Assembly: GCA_902798975.1 (NCBI GenBank)
Contig: CADBYT010000009.1
Location: forward strand, 1 to 64,000
From: an uncultured Bacteroidia bacterium
Lineage (GTDB): Bacteria > Bacteroidota > Bacteroidia > Bacteroidales > UBA932
Length of the DNA: 64,000 nt
Direction: 5' to 3'
The notes below the pieces were generated by a model that was not told where the DNA came from, did no database searches, and was given only the letters and a program-made list of their open reading frames with translations. A program made the translations under genes and the position numbers. Shown here piece after piece: positions 41,919-50,865 of this stretch; position 1 is the first letter of the stretch, and each line of letters begins with the position of its first letter.

Positions 41919-43361
41919 TTACCGCTTTCGGAGTGTCGCTAAATAACCGACAGCTTCATTGTATGCATATAACTTCAAGACCCGGCTTAAGAAATAGTAA
42001 GAGCCGGCGCAAACAAGCAGGGAAGCCAGGATGGACAACAGATTGTTCGGGATAAAATGCGAGCATAACATCGCTTCCCCGAAGACAAGCAGCGAAATTG
42101 CGAAGTAGGGAAACACGTTTCTCAACTGTCGTGTCAAGGGGAATCCCAGAATGTCCCTGGTATAGTAGGAACTGAAATAAAGGTCGATGAACGTGTTGAG
42201 AATCAGTCCGTAGCACATGGCCATCAGCCCGAAGAACATGGAGATGAACATGACGGCAAACATGATACACTTCTTGATGATTTCCATCCGAAGGGCAAGA
42301 TCGGAACGTCCTTTGACATACAGGATGTTCGTATTGATCCGCACCATCCCGATCGGAAGCAGGCTGAAGCAAATGATGCGCATCATCGGGACACAATCCA
42401 GCCACTTGTCCGTCAGCAGCAGGGATACAACCGGGCGGGCGCAGCCGCAAAGCCCCAGAAGAACGGGGAAGGTGACGAAACAGAAAACCTGGATATATCG
42501 GTCATAGACACTGGAAAGGCGCTCGTCATCATCCTGGATCTGGCTTAGGATAGGATATGCAACCCGGTTGAAGGTGCTGATCAGCGTCTCGTTGGCAATG
42601 GTCGGGAACTGACCGGCCCGTGTGAACAATCCGACATCGCTGGCCGTGAATCGTTTGCCGATGACCATCGGATAAATATTGCTATAGACGGAATTGATCA
42701 GGGATGCCGCCAGTAATTTCGAACTGTATGAGAACAGTCTCTTGAAGGAGTCTTTCGAAAAAATCAGTTTCGGCATCCAGCGGACAAGAAGTAAGGTGAC
42801 AAGCGTTACGACGATGGCCGATGTCAGAGACTGTGCCACCAATGCCCATGAGCCTAAACCTTTGATGGCGCAAATGATACCCGCCGCGCCTGAAAGGATG
42901 GAAGAGAGGATGGATATGACGGATTTTGTCTTGAAATCAACCCTTTTTGTAAGGAGAGTTCCTTGAACCGATGCTAAGGAGCTGATAATCAGTATCATGG
43001 ATACGACCCGCATCAGGGGCTTCAGCAGGGGCTGATCATAGAATCCGGCAACAAACGGAGCAATGAAGAACAGCAGGAGATAAAAGACAACACTCAGGGT
43101 CAGGTTTACAATATATACCGTTGAGTAGTCTGCATCGCTGGCATCTTTCTGTCGAATGAGCGCATTGGTAAGCCCTCCGTCAACAAAGATCTGCGAGATG
43201 GCGATAAAAACCCCGAACATCCCCACCAAACCATAGTCGGTAGGGCTGAGCAGGCGCGCCAGGATGATGCCGATAACAAAGTTGACGCCGCGCGTCAGGA
43301 TTTGCTCGACGAAACTCCAGGAGACGCCTTTAATGGTTTTTTGTTTGAGATCCTCAGCCAT
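41919..43361 (-). CDS. Wzx-type flippase (MOP superfamily)
   Basis: This 480-residue protein has about fourteen membrane helices and the family's N-terminal TIKGVSWSFVEQILTRGVNF and LLSPTDYGLVGMFGVFIAIS. It flips the lipid-linked repeat unit to the periplasm. It is the first capsule gene after the outer-membrane barrel gene (27-base gap) and is four bases upstream of the Stealth gene. Confidence 0.93.
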   Translation of the reverse strand: MAEDLKQKTIKGVSWSFVEQILTRGVNFVIGIILARLLSPTDYGLVGMFGVFIAISQIFVDGGLTNALIRQKDASDADYSTVYIVNLTLSVVFYLLLFFIAPFVAGFYDQPLLKPLMRVVSMILIISSLASVQGTLLTKRVDFKTKSVISILSSILSGAAGIICAIKGLGSWALVAQSLTSAIVVTLVTLLLVRWMPKLIFSKDSFKRLFSYSSKLLAASLINSVYSNIYPMVIGKRFTASDVGLFTRAGQFPTIANETLISTFNRVAYPILSQIQDDDERLSSVYDRYIQVFCFVTFPVLLGLCGCARPVVSLLLTDKWLDCVPMMRIICFSLLPIGMVRINTNILYVKGRSDLALRMEIIKKCIMFAVMFISMFFGLMAMCYGLILNTFIDLYFSSYYTRDILGFPLTRQLRNVFPYFAISLLVFGEAMLCSHFIPNNLLSILASLLVCAGSYYFLSRVLKLYAYNEAVGYLATLRKR

Positions 43362-43388
43362 CAGTCGGATGGAGAAGCAGCCAGCCCT

Positions 43389-44060
43389 TTATCGTTTCGC
43401 GAGCGGGAAGTGATAAATGATGCCGAGAGAGAGTTTGAATTCGATATCCAGTATGAAACCCTCCGGTTGCTGGCCATTGTAGGTGTCCCAGAACCCTTCC
43501 ACGCCCAAATCAATAAACCAACCGAATCCGCTCTTGCCGTCGAATTCCGCAATGCCGCCAACGCGGACACCAGGAACTATATTGGGGGAAGTGAGCGTTT
43601 GGAACGGATGGTTGACCTCCGTGAATTGATGCGTGTATGCCGCCCCCAGTCCCAAATAGAACTTGGGGTTGAACGACTTGTAGTATTCCGCCAGGCCGTT
43701 GGGGCTGACGATAGCGTCGAAGAAAAGGTGAGCGGCCTGGAAATGGTAGGGGCTAAAACCGCCGTAAGGGTTTAGCGCTCCCGGGTTATAACTGTAACTC
43801 CCGGAGATGCGAAGATCCCAGGCATCGTTGAAGTTATAACCGATGGAGAGGGCCCCGTGCCAGGAGAGGATGTCCCAGCCTTGGCCGTTCTCGGCAAAAG
43901 ATGAGGAAAACTCTCCGACGGAGATCATCGGACCGCCTTGGAGCGAAAAATACCAGCGATGGCCATACTGATAGGGAGAGATGGGCTTAAGACGCGGTTT
44001 GGCAGCGAAAGCTACCGTGGTCAGCAGCAGCGCTGCGACCAATAGAGCGATTCTACGCAT
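43389..44060 (-). CDS. Outer-membrane beta-barrel protein
   Basis: This 223-residue protein has a signal peptide (MRRIALLVAALLLTTVAFAA) and alternating aromatic strands such as HRWYFSLQGGPMISVGEF and KFYLGLGAAYTHQFTEVN, ending in an aromatic strand (LGIIYHFPLAKR). It is probably a small outer-membrane barrel. No catalytic motif is seen. It may be the first gene of the capsule operon transcribed from 44164-44194. Confidence 0.75.
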   Translation of the reverse strand: MRRIALLVAALLLTTVAFAAKPRLKPISPYQYGHRWYFSLQGGPMISVGEFSSSFAENGQGWDILSWHGALSIGYNFNDAWDLRISGSYSYNPGALNPYGGFSPYHFQAAHLFFDAIVSPNGLAEYYKSFNPKFYLGLGAAYTHQFTEVNHPFQTLTSPNIVPGVRVGGIAEFDGKSGFGWFIDLGVEGFWDTYNGQQPEGFILDIEFKLSLGIIYHFPLAKR

Positions 44061-44163
44061 TATTGTTAAATGTTTTTGATTGTCAGATATTTACGGCTTC
44101 GCCGTCGGGCCTGCAGGGGCAGATCCGGGCTAACGATATGATTGAGAGGACCATATCTAAGAA

Positions 44164-44194
44164 CAAAAATACCAAAAAAAACCTAAAAAACAAG
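44164..44194 (-). promoter_or_regulatory. Likely promoter of the barrel-capsule operon
   Basis: TATTTTTG (44164-44171) with CTTG (one mismatch from TTTG) 19 bases upstream. The leader to the barrel ATG is about 100 bases. Confidence 0.5.
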
Positions 44195-44196
44195 AT

Positions 44197-44907
44197 TTAG
44201 AGCCCCAGAAGGTAGGCTTCGATCCTGGGGGCGAAGAGGTCGTGTCCCTTGGCATTGAGATGTGCCATGTCGTTGGATCCTTGAAAATAGAGTCGTCGGA
44301 ATCCGAGAAATCCGACATGGATGCCCCCGGATTTGGATGCGTCGAAGATGGGAATTCCAAATTCGTTGCAGACTTCCTGCATCGTGGCAATTGTCTCGGG
44401 ATACATCGGAAGCGGGACCGACCAGGGGGTAATGAAACAGATCTTGGCGTTCGGGAATTTGGCGAGAAGCTCTTTACACAGGACTTCCATCTTGGATCGG
44501 AAATAATCGGTTCCCTCTCCGTTGTGATGGATGATTACAGCATCGTTGTGCCCGGCGCAGACAATGACATAGTCGGCTTTGTCGGGCAGCTCGGAGACTC
44601 GCTCGTACAGCGGGAATCCGCACTTCTCGTTGGTCCGGTCGTACGCGATGCAGTTGCCGTTCAAGCCGAAGTTGTAATAATCCATATTGTACTTGAGCGC
44701 CAGTTTGTAGTGCCAGGACTCCTCGATGGGCCGCCCGCCGTTCTGGATGTAGCTGTCACCGAAGAGAATGATGGTTTTGCCGTACAGGCTGGCTCCCCGA
44801 ATGGCTTTTGTGGTCTGGAAGTTGGCTTGGCTGGGGATATGCATCTGCTCCTGGGCAAAACTGCACAGGGACAGAAGCAGGAATAATGTGGTCAAGTCTC
44901 TCTTCAT
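44197..44907 (-). CDS. Exported SGNH/GDSL hydrolase
   Basis: This 236-residue secreted enzyme has a signal peptide (MKRDLTTLFLLLSLCSFAQ) and the SGNH blocks: FGDSYIQNGG (Ser), FGLNGNC (Gly/Asn), VCAGHNDAV (Asn) and the late DMAHLNAKGHDLF with catalytic Asp/His. It may remove acetyl or acyl groups from surface polysaccharides, which suits a locus with five acyltransferases. A TATATTTG box lies at 44927-44934, 19 bases above the start. Confidence 0.88.
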   Translation of the reverse strand: MKRDLTTLFLLLSLCSFAQEQMHIPSQANFQTTKAIRGASLYGKTIILFGDSYIQNGGRPIEESWHYKLALKYNMDYYNFGLNGNCIAYDRTNEKCGFPLYERVSELPDKADYVIVCAGHNDAVIIHHNGEGTDYFRSKMEVLCKELLAKFPNAKICFITPWSVPLPMYPETIATMQEVCNEFGIPIFDASKSGGIHVGFLGFRRLYFQGSNDMAHLNAKGHDLFAPRIEAYLLGL

Positions 44908-44926
44908 TCCAATCTACAAATATACA

Positions 44927-44934
44927 AAAATAAT
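44927..44934 (-). promoter_or_regulatory. -7 box of the SGNH hydrolase gene
   Basis: TATATTTG on the minus strand, 19 bases above the ATG. No matching -33 TTTG is visible. Confidence 0.5.
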
Positions 44935-44965
44935 GCTATCTTTACTTGCGGAATTGCTATAAAAT

Positions 44966-45973
44966 ATGCCGGAAAAAAACTGGAATATATTTCTGGAAAT
45001 CCTGCGCTCAGGGCTGTGGGGGCTGGATCTTAGCCTGCCGGACGTGGCGTCTTCGCCGGGCTGGGATCCGTTGCTGGCGCTGGGTCGCGAGCAGGCGGTG
45101 ATGGGGCTGTTGCTGCGGGGCATCGCGCAGCTCCCTGAGGATCAGCGCCCTTCCGGTCCGCTTGCCCCGCTCCTGCAGGCCTGGGAGACGGCATTCGCCC
45201 GCGCGAATGCGCGTTATGCCCGTGTGCAGGGCGCACTGCTGAAACGTCTTTCCGAGGCCGGGCTGCATCCGGTGGTCCAGAAGGGGACCGAGGCCGCGAA
45301 ATATTATTCTGATCCGTCCATCCGCCAGGTTGGCGACATTGACCTGTACCTTTCCGGAGATGAATTCCGGCGCGCCAGGGCCCTTTTCCCGGATGCCCGG
45401 AGAGCGTCGGACGGCGCCGTAGTTTTCGCGCTCGACGGCGTGACCGTGGAGTTGCATCCGCGCTATTATGATATTCATCTTCCCGCTTCCAAACTGCCGG
45501 CAGTCGGCTCTCCCTGCGGGGAAGTGCTGCTGCTGAGTTCGCATATCTTCAAACATGCGATGGGTCCGGGTATAGGCTGCAAGCAGCTTTGCGACCTGGC
45601 CGTCGCCATGACCCGGCTGGAATGCCGCTATGACAAGCAGGAACTCGCGCTGGCGCTGAAGGCGGCGGGTCTGCTGCGCTGGCATACCCTGCTCTGTTCG
45701 CTGCTGGTGGCTGATCTCGGATTGGATCCGTCCTGCTGCCTTCCGGACTTTGACCCGGTCGATCCGGAGCGGCTGCGCCGCATCGTGCGTGCCAGCGGCA
45801 ACTTCGGGATGGCGGACGAGGGGCGCCGCCGTTCGCGCCAGTGGAGCACGTTCGGAAAGAAAGCAGCCACCGCAGTTGCTTTCCTGCGGCGGCTGCCATT
45901 TTCGCTTCGTTACGGTTCCCGGGAGACGCTCGCCACCATCTGGGGCCTGGCGACCGGGAACTTCCGGAAGTAA
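44966..45973 (+). CDS. Nucleotidyltransferase-family protein (PF14907-like)
   Basis: This 335-residue protein resembles the uncharacterised nucleotidyltransferase family often found in capsule or peptide-modification loci. The GDIDLYLSGDEFRRA segment (about residue 122) holds the GS/GD-x-D-x-D-type metal site, followed by VTVELHPRYYDIHLP. It is the only plus-strand gene of the locus and ends four bases before the LRR gene's stop (convergent). Its substrate is unknown. Confidence 0.75.
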   Translation: MPEKNWNIFLEILRSGLWGLDLSLPDVASSPGWDPLLALGREQAVMGLLLRGIAQLPEDQRPSGPLAPLLQAWETAFARANARYARVQGALLKRLSEAGLHPVVQKGTEAAKYYSDPSIRQVGDIDLYLSGDEFRRARALFPDARRASDGAVVFALDGVTVELHPRYYDIHLPASKLPAVGSPCGEVLLLSSHIFKHAMGPGIGCKQLCDLAVAMTRLECRYDKQELALALKAAGLLRWHTLLCSLLVADLGLDPSCCLPDFDPVDPERLRRIVRASGNFGMADEGRRRSRQWSTFGKKAATAVAFLRRLPFSLRYGSRETLATIWGLATGNFRK

Positions 45974-45976
45974 TGC

Positions 45977-48175
45977 CTAGTTTTCCGTGAAATAGTAGAT
46001 AGTACCTCCCCGGGTATAGTACGGCAGATTCGGGCAATTATGCTTCGTGGCAATTCTCTCATTGTCACTGACATAATTGTTGATCAGCGTGACGGTCCTC
46101 AGATTGGCGCAGGAGTCAAAATGCATCTCCCTGAGGTTGTTTGCGCGATCGATTTCCACGGTCTGGAAGCCGTTGCATGCAGTAACGGACAGGTAATTGA
46201 GATTGCCATACTGGGGCGGCGGGAGGAAACGGCTGAAGTTGGTAATGTTGGCCGGCAGGTTGGAGAGTGTCAGGCTGTTCATCTTGAACAGGTTGACAAA
46301 ATGGAAAGTTTCCAGGGACGGGGTGTCCAGTTCCATCCTGACGAGATTCTGTGCACCGATGGCCGCATACTGTCCACCGATAAATTTAAGCTCTTTCAAG
46401 GTCGTGGAATGGGACTCGAATTCCAGGAGGCTCTGCGGATTCTTCAAAATAATGGACTCAATGGCCGTACACTCGCTGGTGTCCAGTGTCTTTAGGACCT
46501 CCGGCTCGTTGATGTACAGCGTTTTCAGGGCTGAGCACCCACTGAGGTCCAGATCTTCAAGTTTATAGGCCAGATTGATATTGAGAGTGGTCATCTTGTC
46601 GCATCCGCTCAGGTCGATTTCCTCGAGTTTGCCGACATTTCCGAGGTCGGCAACCAGCAGGTCCGGGCAGTTCTTGACAGTCAGCGTTTCCAGGTTGCTA
46701 TTTGCGGTACCTTCGTTGATTGTGAGGTACTTCAACTCCGCCAGATTTTCGAAATCAAGTGTGCTAAGAGATTGTGAATTAATGGTCACGGTCTCCGTCA
46801 TCGGGCAGTTTGTGATAGTTACATTATGAATGTTGTCCGCATAGATCATATCGAAGGTCTTGAAGTGCTGCAGGCCATCGATGGTAATGTCGGAAATCGT
46901 GTGGGTGTTGTCGATCACAAAGCGCTCAAGATTCTTGAACACTGCCATGTCCGCAGCGGTATAGGGAAGATTCTGCTGGCCGTAGTCGTTGGTGATGGTG
47001 ACGTCCTTCGCCTCCAGGATGGCTTTCCTGATGTCTTCCTCGGAAACGGGCGTTGTCGTGCCCTTATACAGGAGCTCGAGGCGGCCGATGCTCCAGTTCA
47101 TATCGAAAAGGTTCGGGAAAGCATTGGCGAGAATGATCTTCATCACCATGGAGATGTCGAAATTCAGATCGTCGCGCAGGGTGAGGGTCATGCGGTGCTG
47201 CTTGCATGCGCCGAAGACAATGGGCGCATCATCCTTCTTGAGCTGAAGCTTCCGGGTCTGCTCGCCGGATGCATCAACGTAGGTGCAGCTGAAGGTCATG
47301 TTGGTAAGATCCTGCGGCAGGCAGAAAATGCTGAACGTGATGCCTTTCCCGTCGGCAAGAACTTGCCCGATGCCGACGCTGACGGACTTGCCAGCACCGG
47401 TAAGGTTGCTAAGGACCGGACTCTGGGGATTGTCCATGGCCAGGTCGTCAATCGATGCCGTGAAGGTGCCGCAGAGGTCGGAGGTCGTGGAACTCAGCGA
47501 GCAGCTTGCCAGCGTAATCTGTCCGCCGGAATTATTGAGCAGGGTGACCTGGAATGCCGTAAATGCCGGATAATACTGGAGCTTGACCAGAGCGTTGTTG
47601 GCGCTTGCGGTCGCGTGGGCTACCATCGGATAGGAACCGTTGACGGGGTCCAGGATCTTGATGATGTCGCCGCTGGGCTGATTGACGGACAGGGCGGGAG
47701 ACGTGGCCGCCGGGATGGAGATCCGCACGTTTCCGTTCTGAATGCTATTGTCCGTCGTGGCAGGATAGACAGACCAGAAATTGGCGGTGCCGGAAGCATT
47801 TTCATTCCAACGCAGACCGCTGTCTTCGGTCTTGTCCACAATGGTGGGTTTCCGGCTGATCCGGCCTTTGCTTTCTCTTGTCGATGCCGATCCGTCCCCA
47901 CTTTCGGGGGTAACGATATAATCGCAGAACTTGCGACCCCAAAGGGTCTCGGCCTGGTCGCTGGCAATGGTGACTTCGTCGCCGCCCTGCCAGATGATGC
48001 GCTGGTATTCTCCGGCGTCTGCGCCATAGATGGCTTTCGTCGAGATGGAAGATTCCGCTGAGAATTGCAGATCGTCACTGGCGGCGGGGGAGTTCTTGAC
48101 ACAAGCTGCAGTCATCAGGGTGACGCCGAGGATACAGAATGCGGCAAGGACAGGAAAACGTTTGGATCCCTTCAT
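45977..48175 (-). CDS. BspA-like leucine-rich repeat surface lipoprotein
   Basis: This 732-residue protein has a lipoprotein signal (LGVTLMTAAC, Cys25) and an N-terminal fimbrillin-like domain (about residues 30-340; typical IIWQGGDEVTIASDQ and FWSVYPATT phrases). The C-terminal half has irregular leucine-rich repeats (LEEIDLSGCDKMTTLNI, LEDLDLSGCSALKTLYI). It is probably anchored in the outer membrane and exposed for adhesion or recognition. It follows a 59-residue peptide gene by 22 bases. Confidence 0.85.
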   Translation of the reverse strand: MKGSKRFPVLAAFCILGVTLMTAACVKNSPAASDDLQFSAESSISTKAIYGADAGEYQRIIWQGGDEVTIASDQAETLWGRKFCDYIVTPESGDGSASTRESKGRISRKPTIVDKTEDSGLRWNENASGTANFWSVYPATTDNSIQNGNVRISIPAATSPALSVNQPSGDIIKILDPVNGSYPMVAHATASANNALVKLQYYPAFTAFQVTLLNNSGGQITLASCSLSSTTSDLCGTFTASIDDLAMDNPQSPVLSNLTGAGKSVSVGIGQVLADGKGITFSIFCLPQDLTNMTFSCTYVDASGEQTRKLQLKKDDAPIVFGACKQHRMTLTLRDDLNFDISMVMKIILANAFPNLFDMNWSIGRLELLYKGTTTPVSEEDIRKAILEAKDVTITNDYGQQNLPYTAADMAVFKNLERFVIDNTHTISDITIDGLQHFKTFDMIYADNIHNVTITNCPMTETVTINSQSLSTLDFENLAELKYLTINEGTANSNLETLTVKNCPDLLVADLGNVGKLEEIDLSGCDKMTTLNINLAYKLEDLDLSGCSALKTLYINEPEVLKTLDTSECTAIESIILKNPQSLLEFESHSTTLKELKFIGGQYAAIGAQNLVRMELDTPSLETFHFVNLFKMNSLTLSNLPANITNFSRFLPPPQYGNLNYLSVTACNGFQTVEIDRANNLREMHFDSCANLRTVTLINNYVSDNERIATKHNCPNLPYYTRGGTIYYFTEN

Positions 48176-48197
48176 GGCAATAAGCAGTTAGTTAGTT

Positions 48198-48377
48198 TTA
48201 CTCCCAGACTTGGTTGAAGCTGGAATCGGTGAAATCGTGGGTCTCGATTTTCTGGCCTTCGGACTCGACAATGGTGTCTTCGGTCACGGCAGAGGCGCCC
48301 AGAATCTCGGCTTCGAGTTCCAGTGCGAGGTCGTCGATGACGGCCGGGGCGGTGTAGTTCACTTTCTTGGTAGTCAT
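48198..48377 (-). CDS. Small peptide of the KxYxxP type upstream of the LRR lipoprotein
   Basis: This 59-residue gene encodes a peptide beginning MTTKKVNYTAPAVIDDLALE, with LEAEILGAS in the middle and an acidic C-terminus ending NQVWE. Bacteroidota carry many short proteins that start with Lys-x-Tyr-x-x-Pro and have an LE-x-E-x-x-L-x-x-S core next to surface-protein genes; their role is not established. The good codon use, its own ATG and the 22-base gap to the LRR gene support it as real and co-transcribed. It could be a secreted or modified peptide. Confidence 0.7.
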   Translation of the reverse strand: MTTKKVNYTAPAVIDDLALELEAEILGASAVTEDTIVESEGQKIETHDFTDSSFNQVWE

Positions 48378-48423
48378 AATATTTATATACGTTTTTTATT
48401 TCAAAAAAGTTTCACTGTTGTTT

Positions 48424-48448
48424 GAGATCCCCGATCTCGGGGATGACG
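48424..48448 (+). repeat. Short dispersed palindrome (REP-like)
   Basis: GAGATCCCCGA-TC-TCGGGGATGACG, stem ATCCCCGA/TCGGGGAT. It ends one base before the UpxY gene's stop codon. Confidence 0.75.
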
Positions 48449-48449
48449 T

Positions 48450-48962
48450 TTATATTTTTTCCAGCCAGGCACGGGGCACATCGGCGCGGGCGAACCAGCT
48501 GCCGAGCAGCTCCACGACCACGTAGGTGCGTCCGTGGAATTCGAGCACGCGTCCTTCGACGCCGTTCAGGGCGCCCTTGGTCACGCGCACCCGGTCGCCG
48601 AGTTCGAGGGGCTGGTCCAGCAGTCCGCCTTCCGAGGTGGAGAGGTCGAGTACGCGCCGGAAGTCTTCCATCTGCTTGTCCGGCACGACGAGCAGCGTCT
48701 TCGTGGCGGGATCGATCAGGTATCTGACCGGAACCCCCTGTTCGTTGGCGAGGGTGCAGGCCTGTTGTTTTGTTGTCCGGACAAAAATCATACCCGGAAT
48801 CAATGGCTTCTCATACTTCGTGCGCCCGCGCGTACGGGAGCGCAGTTCAGTTGGTAGGAAGTTTTCGGTCCCGAGACGGTCGAGGCGCTCGCGCACACCC
48901 AGCTCCGCCCCGCAGCGTGTGTGCGCGGCGAACCAGCAGGTTTGATTGGTGCGGAGTGCCAT
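48450..48962 (-). CDS. UpxY-family capsule antiterminator (NusG-like)
   Basis: This 170-residue protein has the NusG N-terminal fold (CWFAAHTRCGAELGVRERLD, then KYEKPLIPGMIFVRTTKQQA) and a KOW-like C-terminus (LELGDRVRVTKGALNGVEGR). UpxY proteins bind RNA polymerase and let it read through long capsule operons. It is encoded 11 bases after the initial transferase gene. It presumably controls this locus. Confidence 0.88.
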   Translation of the reverse strand: MALRTNQTCWFAAHTRCGAELGVRERLDRLGTENFLPTELRSRTRGRTKYEKPLIPGMIFVRTTKQQACTLANEQGVPVRYLIDPATKTLLVVPDKQMEDFRRVLDLSTSEGGLLDQPLELGDRVRVTKGALNGVEGRVLEFHGRTYVVVELLGSWFARADVPRAWLEKI

Positions 48963-48973
48963 GTCGTTCAGGA

Positions 48974-50308
48974 TTAGAAAATCTTGCCGGAAACAATGCG
49001 GAAGAAGGTCAGGCCCAGCACGCGGAAATCAACCCATACGGAGTGCTTGCGCAGGTAGTAGAGGTCGAGGTCCAGGCGTGTCAGCATCTTTTCCAGGGTG
49101 TCGGTATATCCGTTGTAGAGGGTCGCGTAGCTGGTGACCCCGGGACGGATCTGATAGAGGAAACGGTATCGCGGATTTCTCTCCATGATACGGTCGATGT
49201 AGAATTGCCGCTCGGGGCGGTATCCGATGAAGGACATGTCGCCGCGCAGCACGTTCCATAGCTGCGGAAGCTCGTCCAGATGGTGCTGGCGCAGGAACTT
49301 GCCCACGTGGGTGAGGCGCGGGTCGTTCTCGCCGGAATAGAGCCGCGGGACGCCCATGGCCTCGGCGTCGCGCCGCATCGAGCGGAACTTCAGGATGAGG
49401 AAAGGCTTTCCTCCGCGCCCGATTCGCTCCTGGTAATAAATAACAGGAGCGCCGTCTTCGAGGAAGACGGCAAGGGCACAGATCAGGATCAGGGGCAAGA
49501 AAAATATCAGCAGGACAGTGGACAGAACGATGTCAAAACTGCGTTTGAGGAACTTGCCAAGTGGTTTCTGGATGGTGTCTACCGGAACCTTTTCGGGCGT
49601 CTCGTCTCCCTCGTCCCCGCTACCGTTCCCTCCGGAATTGCCTTTCGGGAACAGGATGCAGTCGATGCCGCCAAGTTGCCACTGGAGCGCCTGGAGGGAG
49701 TCGTCGTCCGGGGCGTAGTAGATGATGTAGTTCCTGATGACCCTCCGGTTCATTTCCGGATCGCGGGTAATCAGCCCCAGAACGTTGTAGCGGCCGGATT
49801 CCTTGGCCTGGTCTGCAAACAGGGCGGCGGCTTCGTCTTCTCCGAACACGAGGGCGTTGAGCCGGTCGGACAAATCTCTGAGCGTCTGAACCTCTTCCTG
49901 CATGCGGGACAGGATGGCCCGCGTGGAGAAGATCAGCATGTAGGAGAACAGGGAATCGGCGATGATGGCCAGGACGATGAGGACGGTGTCGTTGAAGCCG
50001 CCCTTGTCCAGAAACATCAGCACGGCCAGTCCGACTTCTTTGATCGTGATGGTCAGGATGAGCCGGTCCGTGGACCAGTAGGTCGCTCCGGTGCTCATGT
50101 TGCGGAAACTGCCGGAAAGCAGCATGCCCAGCAGGGTAAGGACCAGCGCACTGCCGACGAAGAGAATCAGGTGCAGGGAAAAACCGTAGATTGGATTGGA
50201 CAACCAGCGGACGAGAAGGAAGGCGAAAAAGGACCCCAGGCATGATAAAATCACGTCTTGGAGAAGAGGCGACTTCCTCAATATGTTCGATTTATTGAGT
50301 CTGTCCAT
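48974..50308 (-). CDS. Polyprenyl-phosphate glycosylphosphotransferase (initial transferase)
   Basis: This 444-residue membrane protein has four N-terminal helices (residues 15-120), a CoA-binding-like central domain and the bacterial sugar transferase domain: KRSFDIVLSTVLLIFFLPLI, YYQERIGRGGKPFLILKFRS, LRQHHLDELPQLWNVLRGDM. It loads the first sugar phosphate onto undecaprenyl phosphate. The start at 50308 (MDRLNKSN) is preferred; the longer frame crosses the promoter. Confidence 0.93.
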   Translation of the reverse strand: MDRLNKSNILRKSPLLQDVILSCLGSFFAFLLVRWLSNPIYGFSLHLILFVGSALVLTLLGMLLSGSFRNMSTGATYWSTDRLILTITIKEVGLAVLMFLDKGGFNDTVLIVLAIIADSLFSYMLIFSTRAILSRMQEEVQTLRDLSDRLNALVFGEDEAAALFADQAKESGRYNVLGLITRDPEMNRRVIRNYIIYYAPDDDSLQALQWQLGGIDCILFPKGNSGGNGSGDEGDETPEKVPVDTIQKPLGKFLKRSFDIVLSTVLLIFFLPLILICALAVFLEDGAPVIYYQERIGRGGKPFLILKFRSMRRDAEAMGVPRLYSGENDPRLTHVGKFLRQHHLDELPQLWNVLRGDMSFIGYRPERQFYIDRIMERNPRYRFLYQIRPGVTSYATLYNGYTDTLEKMLTRLDLDLYYLRKHSVWVDFRVLGLTFFRIVSGKIF

Positions 50309-50332
50309 GTTTTTGTGCTTATGTGGTTGCGG

Positions 50333-50340
50333 CAAATATA
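50333..50340 (-). promoter_or_regulatory. -7 box of the initial transferase-UpxY transcript
   Basis: TATATTTG on the minus strand, 24 bases above the ATG. The expected -33 position lies inside the rplI terminator hairpin and reads TTTC. Confidence 0.55.
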
Positions 50341-50345
50341 GAAAT

Positions 50346-50382
50346 AAAAAACGAGAAACGAACCGTCTGGTCCGTTTCTCGT
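50346..50382 (-). terminator. Terminator of the rpsF-rpsR-rplI operon
   Basis: ACGAGAAACG pairs with CGTTTCTCGT with three further GGT/ACC pairs and a GTCT loop; on the minus strand it is followed by TTTTTTATTT. It lies 20 bases below the rplI stop. Confidence 0.85.
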
Positions 50383-50402
50383 AGAAAATGAATCGAATTT
50401 GA

Positions 50403-50855
50403 TTACTCGGCGGCAGCCTCGGCCTCAACGAGGACCTTGACTTTTGCGAAGACGCCCTTGTAGCACTTCACCTTGCCTTCAAATTCGCCGGTCTCCTTGA
50501 TTTCGGGGACGATGACGTTCTTCTTGTCCACCTCGACGCCGGCGGCGGCGAGGGCCTCGGCCACCTGAGCGGCGGTCACGGCACCATAGAGCTTGCCGCT
50601 CTCGCCGACCTTGGCAGCGATCTTGACTTCCACGGCCTCGATCCTGGCGGCGGCAGCCTGGGCGTCAGCCACGAGCTTGGCCTCTTTGTGGGCGCGCTGG
50701 CGGAGGGTCTCGGCGTGCTGCTTGAGCGCAGCCGGGGTGCCGATAGTGGCGTAGCCCTGCGGGACGAGATAATTGAGCGCGTAACCGGCCTTGACTTCTA
50801 CCACATCTCCGGCCTCGCCGAGATTGGCAACTTCTTTCTTAAGAATGATCTTCAT
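50403..50855 (-). CDS. rplI: 50S ribosomal protein L9
   Basis: This 150-residue protein starts MKIILKKEVANLGEAGDVVE and has the N-terminal VKAGYALNYLVPQGYA and C-terminal KLYGAVTAAQVAEAL segments of L9. It is the last gene of the S6-S18-L9 operon, ten bases after rpsR. Confidence 0.97.
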   Translation of the reverse strand: MKIILKKEVANLGEAGDVVEVKAGYALNYLVPQGYATIGTPAALKQHAETLRQRAHKEAKLVADAQAAAARIEAVEVKIAAKVGESGKLYGAVTAAQVAEALAAAGVEVDKKNVIVPEIKETGEFEGKVKCYKGVFAKVKVLVEAEAAAE

Positions 50856-50865
50856 AACGCTTCAA

